36,459 bases of DNA from Alphaproteobacteria bacterium (GTDB taxonomy: Bacteria > Pseudomonadota > Alphaproteobacteria > Sphingomonadales > Emcibacteraceae), in the NCBI GenBank assembly GCA_013152755.1, contig JAADFR010000010.1:1-36459 (forward strand). Reading direction: 5' to 3'. Of this stretch, positions 32,623 to 36,459 are shown in pieces (positions within the stretch are counted from its first letter, which is position 1; the number at the start of each line of letters is the position of its first letter). Under the pieces are notes generated by a model that worked only from the letters and a program-made list of their open reading frames with translations, was not told where the DNA came from and made no database searches. The translations under genes and the position numbers were made by a program.

Positions 32623-33942
32623 ATGACAGACGTGACAGCAGAAGAGGAAGGCATAAAATTCGGCCCGGTATATCTGGAGCCGGGGGTGACCAAATGGAAT
32701 GCGCGAACCTATTTATTCTCCGCATTCTGGACCATTGGTTTTCTGTCCTTCATGAGCTTTTTGCAGAATTATGTGCTGAAGGTTCACTTGAATATGCCCG
32801 CCAATGAAATTGGCCGGGCTATTGGTACGCTGTCCTTCGTGGGTGAGATTGCTCTGCTGACCGTATCACCATTTTTTGGCTCCCTGTCCGACAAGGTTGG
32901 GCGGCGGCCAATTTTTGCTCTGGGCTTTTTGTGGGTCGGGGCCGGATTTGCCTTATACCCTCTGGCGACCAGCTATGAAATGCTGTTGATTTTCCGGGCC
33001 TTCATGGGGGTCGGGGCGGCGGCGCTTGGTGGCATGATGGCAACGGTATTGTCGGATTATCCGCAAAACAGGTCACGCGGATTTATGGCGGCCATGAGCG
33101 GCTGGGCAAATGGCCTTGGCGCCATGATGATGATTTTCCTGCTCAGCAAGCTGCCACAATATTTCAACGGCAAGGGTGTATCGGCGGAGATGGCCGGAAC
33201 CTATACCTTCTGGGTAACGACGGGCCTATGTGTCCTGACGGCGGCAGTTTGCTTTATCGGTTTGAAACCCGGCAAACCCGGAAAATCCAGAAAAAGAGAA
33301 AAAGTTACTATTTTAATAAAACAAGGCTTCGGCGCGGCGCGGGGCAACCCCCGGCTGGCCCTGGCCTATTCCGAGAGCTTTATCGCGCGCGGTGACCTGT
33401 TGATGATTGGCACCTTCCTGTCTGCGTGGCTTATTCAGGCGGGCATGTCGAACGGTCTTGATGCCCCGGAAGCAACCAGTAATGCGGGCCGGATTGGCGG
33501 TATGGTACAGGCGGTGACCCTGGTATGGGCTCCTATATTTGGCATAATACTGGACCGGTTCGATCGGACATCGGTGGTGATATTTGCCATGATGCTGGCT
33601 GTGATTGGGTATGCAGGCGTGGGCTTGACCGAAGACCCCACTTCACCATCGGCTATATTGGCATTGGTGATGCTGGGGATCGGGGAGTTTTCGGCCATCA
33701 TGGCGGGGCAGGCTCTTGTGGCGCAGGAGGCGCCCATTGACAACCGGGGGTCCGTGCTTGGTGTTTTTGCCTTTTGCGGCGCGCTGGGGTTATTAACGCT
33801 CAGCATGATCGGGGGACATTTATTTGATGATATTGGGCCGGGAGCACCATTTCTACTGGTGGCTGCGGTGAATGGAGTCATCCTGTGTTTCGCAATATAT
33901 GTGCGGAAAAAAACGGGATACAAGTCGCCGAAATTACGATGA
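32623..33942 (+). CDS. Major facilitator superfamily transporter
   Basis: The 439-residue inner-membrane protein has about 12 helices and a central hydrophilic loop (GKPGKSRKREKV, near residue 220). Motif A is visible between helices 2 and 3 (GSLSDKVGRRPIFAL), and RAFMGVGAAALGGMMATVLSDYPQNRSRGFMAAMSG is like the aromatic-acid or polyol proton symporter groups. Position as the third gene of the nitrilase-like operon suggests uptake of the pathway substrate rather than drug export, in contrast to the TetA-like transporter at 21725; this is inference. The ribosome site before the ATG at 32623 is weak. Confidence 0.9.
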   Translation: MTDVTAEEEGIKFGPVYLEPGVTKWNARTYLFSAFWTIGFLSFMSFLQNYVLKVHLNMPANEIGRAIGTLSFVGEIALLTVSPFFGSLSDKVGRRPIFALGFLWVGAGFALYPLATSYEMLLIFRAFMGVGAAALGGMMATVLSDYPQNRSRGFMAAMSGWANGLGAMMMIFLLSKLPQYFNGKGVSAEMAGTYTFWVTTGLCVLTAAVCFIGLKPGKPGKSRKREKVTILIKQGFGAARGNPRLALAYSESFIARGDLLMIGTFLSAWLIQAGMSNGLDAPEATSNAGRIGGMVQAVTLVWAPIFGIILDRFDRTSVVIFAMMLAVIGYAGVGLTEDPTSPSAILALVMLGIGEFSAIMAGQALVAQEAPIDNRGSVLGVFAFCGALGLLTLSMIGGHLFDDIGPGAPFLLVAAVNGVILCFAIYVRKKTGYKSPKLR

Positions 33943-34004
33943 AATTTAGTTTTTTACAGATCAGTCTGTAGAGGAAAAGTAGGGCTAACTAAAGGAAAGA
34001 AACG

Positions 34005-34976
34005 ATGCTTAAAATATTTAAGGAACCTCCGTTTGTGGGCATTATTGCCTTTATGGCGGTGCTGTTTTTTCAGCCATTGGGTCACATAGCCATGATCCTG
34101 ATGGAGAAATTAATCAGTAGTGGGACAAGGTGGTATTCACCTGTTTTCGATACGCCGCCTGTGATTCCGCCGGGATTTGATGATTATTCTATCATTGACA
34201 ACAGTATTTATTGGTCCGCTTTTGTGATTGGTCTGATAGGGCTGATCGTTATAATATGGGGAATTAGGAAAAATACAGAAATTGCCGGAACCTGGGCCGG
34301 CTTTATCGGGGCCTCTTTGCTCTGGACAGGTTGGGTTGAGTTTTCCATACATTTCCACGCACGTTATTTTGGGGTCAAGGCATTATGTGCGCCGGGCCAA
34401 TGGGCTTATGCCTGTGCGGAAAATCCTTCTACAAAGCCGGAATATTTCCTGATGCAGGGGTCGGTGGGGTTCTTGCTGGGTATCGGCCTTTTCTTTCTGT
34501 TTAACAAAGAAACCCGGTGCAATGCCTTTCGCTGGATGCACCGGGTATTCAGGATAAATGTGGGCAAACCATCTCCTGGCCTGACCCGTAATTTTGCCAA
34601 TATTGTAGCGGCGGAAACCATCGGTATTCTGTGGTTCTTCTATGTTTATCTGATGTTTATTTATGATGAGACCATGTTCGGTGAGCATCATTGGTTTACC
34701 TATTTTTCCTTTGTTGGTGCCGGCCTGTGGAGCCTGTATCTTATCCGGCGGCTTTTGCTGTTTAAACGGGTGACCATTGCGCTGCGCTATGCCATTCCAA
34801 CAGCCATCATCTTCTGGAACACCATTGAGATCATGGGCCGGTGGCACTGGTTTAAGGAATTCTGGATTCACCCGCTGGATTACAAACTGGAATCAGCGGC
34901 TGTGTTGGTGGCGGTGATCGGTTTCGCGGTTATCAGTGTTAAATCAGCCCGGAAAAAAGAAAATCAAATTGATTAA
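34005..34976 (+). CDS. Eight-helix inner-membrane protein of unknown function
   Basis: The 323 residues contain about eight hydrophobic segments (near 9-29, 69-88, 94-113, 149-168, 205-225, 233-251, 257-275 and 297-315). Notable are clustered histidines near membrane edges (SIHFHARYFG, GEHHWF, RWHWF, FWIHP) and a paired-cysteine loop (ALCAPGQWAYAC), which could bind metal or haem and form a disulfide. I do not recognise a family. AAAGGAAAG lies before the ATG. It is 62 nt after the MFS gene and 13 nt before a lipoprotein gene, with a TonB-dependent receptor next, so a membrane-spanning uptake or redox module is plausible but unproven. Confidence 0.8.
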   Translation: MLKIFKEPPFVGIIAFMAVLFFQPLGHIAMILMEKLISSGTRWYSPVFDTPPVIPPGFDDYSIIDNSIYWSAFVIGLIGLIVIIWGIRKNTEIAGTWAGFIGASLLWTGWVEFSIHFHARYFGVKALCAPGQWAYACAENPSTKPEYFLMQGSVGFLLGIGLFFLFNKETRCNAFRWMHRVFRINVGKPSPGLTRNFANIVAAETIGILWFFYVYLMFIYDETMFGEHHWFTYFSFVGAGLWSLYLIRRLLLFKRVTIALRYAIPTAIIFWNTIEIMGRWHWFKEFWIHPLDYKLESAAVLVAVIGFAVISVKSARKKENQID

Positions 34977-34989
34977 GGAGGAAGTAAAA

Positions 34990-36090
34990 ATGAAAATATC
35001 CATGAAATATGGCTTGCTGGCGACAATTATTCTGGTGGCTGGCTGTTCCGAACAGGCGACTGAACAGGCAAAGAAACCTGCGGTGGCTGAAGGTACCGAC
35101 TATACGCTGGTGACACCAAAAAGTGTTAATGACAAGGAATTACCTATCTGGATGATTCCCAATATGCCGGAATCTGCCGAGGCCTATTACGGGCCGGACA
35201 GCTACCATGTCATTGCCCAGACTCAGGATCCGGACGCGGTTCGCCCGTCCAGTGCGCGAGCGGCTGGTGGTGCCTTGACCTGGATTACCACTGACGATGG
35301 CAAAAAGAAATGGCGGATCAATGACCACGGTCAGGACGCCTGCTCATACATTATGCCGGACGGCAATCAGGTGGTTTTTACATCAACCAAGGATCACCCG
35401 GAAATGCCGGTCGGTAACTGGTCCAGTGAGACCGATTACCCACAGGGTGCCGAGCTGTATATGGCTGATCTGGACGGCAAGAATGTTCGCCGTCTGACTG
35501 ATAATGACGTTTATGATGCGGAGGTTTCCGTCAGCCCCGATGGTAGCAAAATTGTCTTCACCCGTCAGATTGATGGCAAGCTGGATATCTGGATGATGAA
35601 TTCGGACGGCACCAACGAACATCAATTAACCTTTACCGAAGACTGGCAGGAGGGTGCGCCCTTTTTCCTGCCCGATAACAAAACATTGACCATGCGGGCC
35701 TGGAAACGGTCCGAGCATGATATTTCCCCGACACCGATGACCGTCTTTACGGTCGATACGGAGACGGGCAAGGCGACCCCGAAAACCAGCGATGGCTGGA
35801 TGAACTGGGCGCCTTATCCGACGCCGGATGGCAAGCATTACGTCTTTGTCCGTCCTTTAAAAGAAAATCCCATGAACTGGGAAATTTATCTGGGGAGCCT
35901 TGAGGGCGGCGACCCGGTACGGCTGACATATAATGACAGCTTTGACGGTTTTCCTTCTGTCTCCCCGGACGGAAAGAAAATGCTTTTTACCCGTAGTACA
36001 GGCGAACATTTTATGTCTGACCTTTTTACCTTTGTGATGGATATATCCTCATTGAATGTAGGGCCGGAAAATGCAGATGTGAGTGAGTAG
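34990..36090 (+). CDS. TolB-like (WD40/PD40) propeller lipoprotein
   Basis: The 366 residues start with a lipoprotein signal, hydrophobic LLATIILVAGC with Cys20 of the lipobox, so the protein is lipid-anchored in the periplasm. The domain carries PD40-type repeats, seen as LYMADLDGKNVRRLT, VSVSPDGSKIVFTRQIDGKLDIWMMNSDG, and FPSVSPDGKKMLFTRST. PD40 propellers bind proteins (TolB binds Pal) or sugars, or act as periplasmic enzymes; no catalytic residues were identified. The ATG at 34990 is chosen because it has a perfect AAGGAGGAAG site and the lipobox; the upstream frame would overlap the membrane-protein gene. It is followed by the TonB-dependent receptor gene, so the three probably cooperate. 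Confidence 0.85.
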   Translation: MKISMKYGLLATIILVAGCSEQATEQAKKPAVAEGTDYTLVTPKSVNDKELPIWMIPNMPESAEAYYGPDSYHVIAQTQDPDAVRPSSARAAGGALTWITTDDGKKKWRINDHGQDACSYIMPDGNQVVFTSTKDHPEMPVGNWSSETDYPQGAELYMADLDGKNVRRLTDNDVYDAEVSVSPDGSKIVFTRQIDGKLDIWMMNSDGTNEHQLTFTEDWQEGAPFFLPDNKTLTMRAWKRSEHDISPTPMTVFTVDTETGKATPKTSDGWMNWAPYPTPDGKHYVFVRPLKENPMNWEIYLGSLEGGDPVRLTYNDSFDGFPSVSPDGKKMLFTRSTGEHFMSDLFTFVMDISSLNVGPENADVSE

Positions 36091-36106
36091 GGAGGGGGTC
36101 GGTATA

Positions 36107-36129
36107 GGGGTCATCCACGGGGTGATCCC
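36107..36129. other. Strong hairpin between lipoprotein and receptor genes
   Basis: A 10-bp stem (GGGGTCATCC with GGGTGATCCC, two G-T wobbles) encloses the loop ACG. No T-run follows on the plus strand, so it is not a standard intrinsic terminator; it could attenuate transcription or stabilise the upstream mRNA. The receptor start is 68 nt downstream. Confidence 0.5.
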
Positions 36130-36196
36130 ATACTGAAGTATAAAATTTGTGAGGTAATAAAAATAAAATAGAGCAAAAAATAGAGGAGTGAAGAAA

Positions 36197-36459
36197 ATGT
36201 TTGGAAAAACAAAATTATTAAGTTCAGTGGCCATAGCCATTGCATTCACCGCATCCGGCGGATTTGTTTACGCGGAAGAAGATGATGATGATAAAGCGAC
36301 TGGCTTTGAAGAAATTGTTGTGACATCGCGTAAAATGGAGGAAAATATCCTTGAGGTTCCATTGGCGATCACCGTATTCGATGCCAAGGCAATTGAAAGT
36401 GCCGGCATTGATAATATGGGTGATGTGGCGGCCTTGACGCCCGGGTTGACTTTCTATAA
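36197..36459 (+). CDS. TonB-dependent receptor, N-terminal part (runs off window)
   Basis: Only 87 codons are in the window. The signal peptide (about residues 1-26, ending GGFVYAEE) is followed by an acidic DDDD run and a TonB-box-like GFEEIVVTSRKMEEN, then the beginning of the plug (LEVPLAITVFDAKAIESAGIDNMGDVAALTPGLTF), all typical of the family. GGAG lies about 8 nt before the ATG. The gene is on the same strand as the propeller lipoprotein, 106 nt downstream, and would supply the outer-membrane entry for the substrate of this island. It is distinct from the receptor at 7251-9578 (EEILVTATKRGS versus EEIVVTSRKMEE). The final bases tataa are not a stop in this frame. Confidence 0.93.
   Translation, partial: MFGKTKLLSSVAIAIAFTASGGFVYAEEDDDDKATGFEEIVVTSRKMEENILEVPLAITVFDAKAIESAGIDNMGDVAALTPGLTFY

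Overview
The window looks like a chromosomal segment of a free-living, probably marine, Gram-negative proteobacterium. An alphaproteobacterium is my best guess, from the TonB-dependent receptors, the malic enzyme fused to a phosphotransacetylase-like domain, and gene families common in Sphingomonadales and Emcibacter-like groups. GC content is moderate and coding density is high. No tRNA, rRNA, CRISPR array, transposase, integrase or phage gene was seen. The taxonomic call is weak.

Left part (1-14.6 kb), mostly housekeeping and unlinked genes: a secreted or anchored protein running off the left edge, with a possible Cache-like sensor region and a (GGGGN)n tail; cobA (uroporphyrinogen-III methyltransferase); two unrecognised exported proteins; an M19 dipeptidase; a RarD-type transporter; a cyclase-family hydrolase; a TonB-dependent receptor followed by a clear intrinsic terminator; a small membrane protein with a sigma70-like promoter; a thiamine-diphosphate enzyme of the acetolactate synthase family; and a MaeB-type malic enzyme.

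Middle part (14.6-18.0 kb, minus strand): a compact six-gene metal-responsive cassette. A textbook MerR-family promoter (19-bp spacer with a perfect dyad) drives a thioredoxin-like protein, the MerR regulator itself, an exported heavy-metal-associated (CxxC) protein, an outer-membrane barrel-like protein, a six-repeat NHL propeller and a YciI-like protein. No metal-export ATPase or mercuric reductase is present, so the cassette does not match a standard mer, cop or znt operon.

Right part (18.0-36.5 kb): a catabolic and transport island apparently held together by one IclR-family regulator (27521-28306). A near-identical 17-bp palindrome, TGACCA-N5-TGGTCA, occurs in front of five transcription units: the Rieske oxygenase/DUF1330/aldehyde dehydrogenase operon, a small unknown gene, an RND efflux pair, the divergent IclR and propeller/VOC genes, and a nitrilase-like/aldehyde dehydrogenase/MFS operon. 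The last unit is followed by an 8-TM membrane protein, a WD40-like lipoprotein and a second TonB-dependent receptor that runs off the right edge. Together these suggest uptake, oxygenation, aldehyde oxidation and efflux of an unidentified, perhaps aromatic, compound. The nitrilase-like protein lacks the family's catalytic cysteine, which makes it the most unusual enzyme here.

The best candidates for something new are the IclR regulon with its Cys-less nitrilase, and the MerR cassette.
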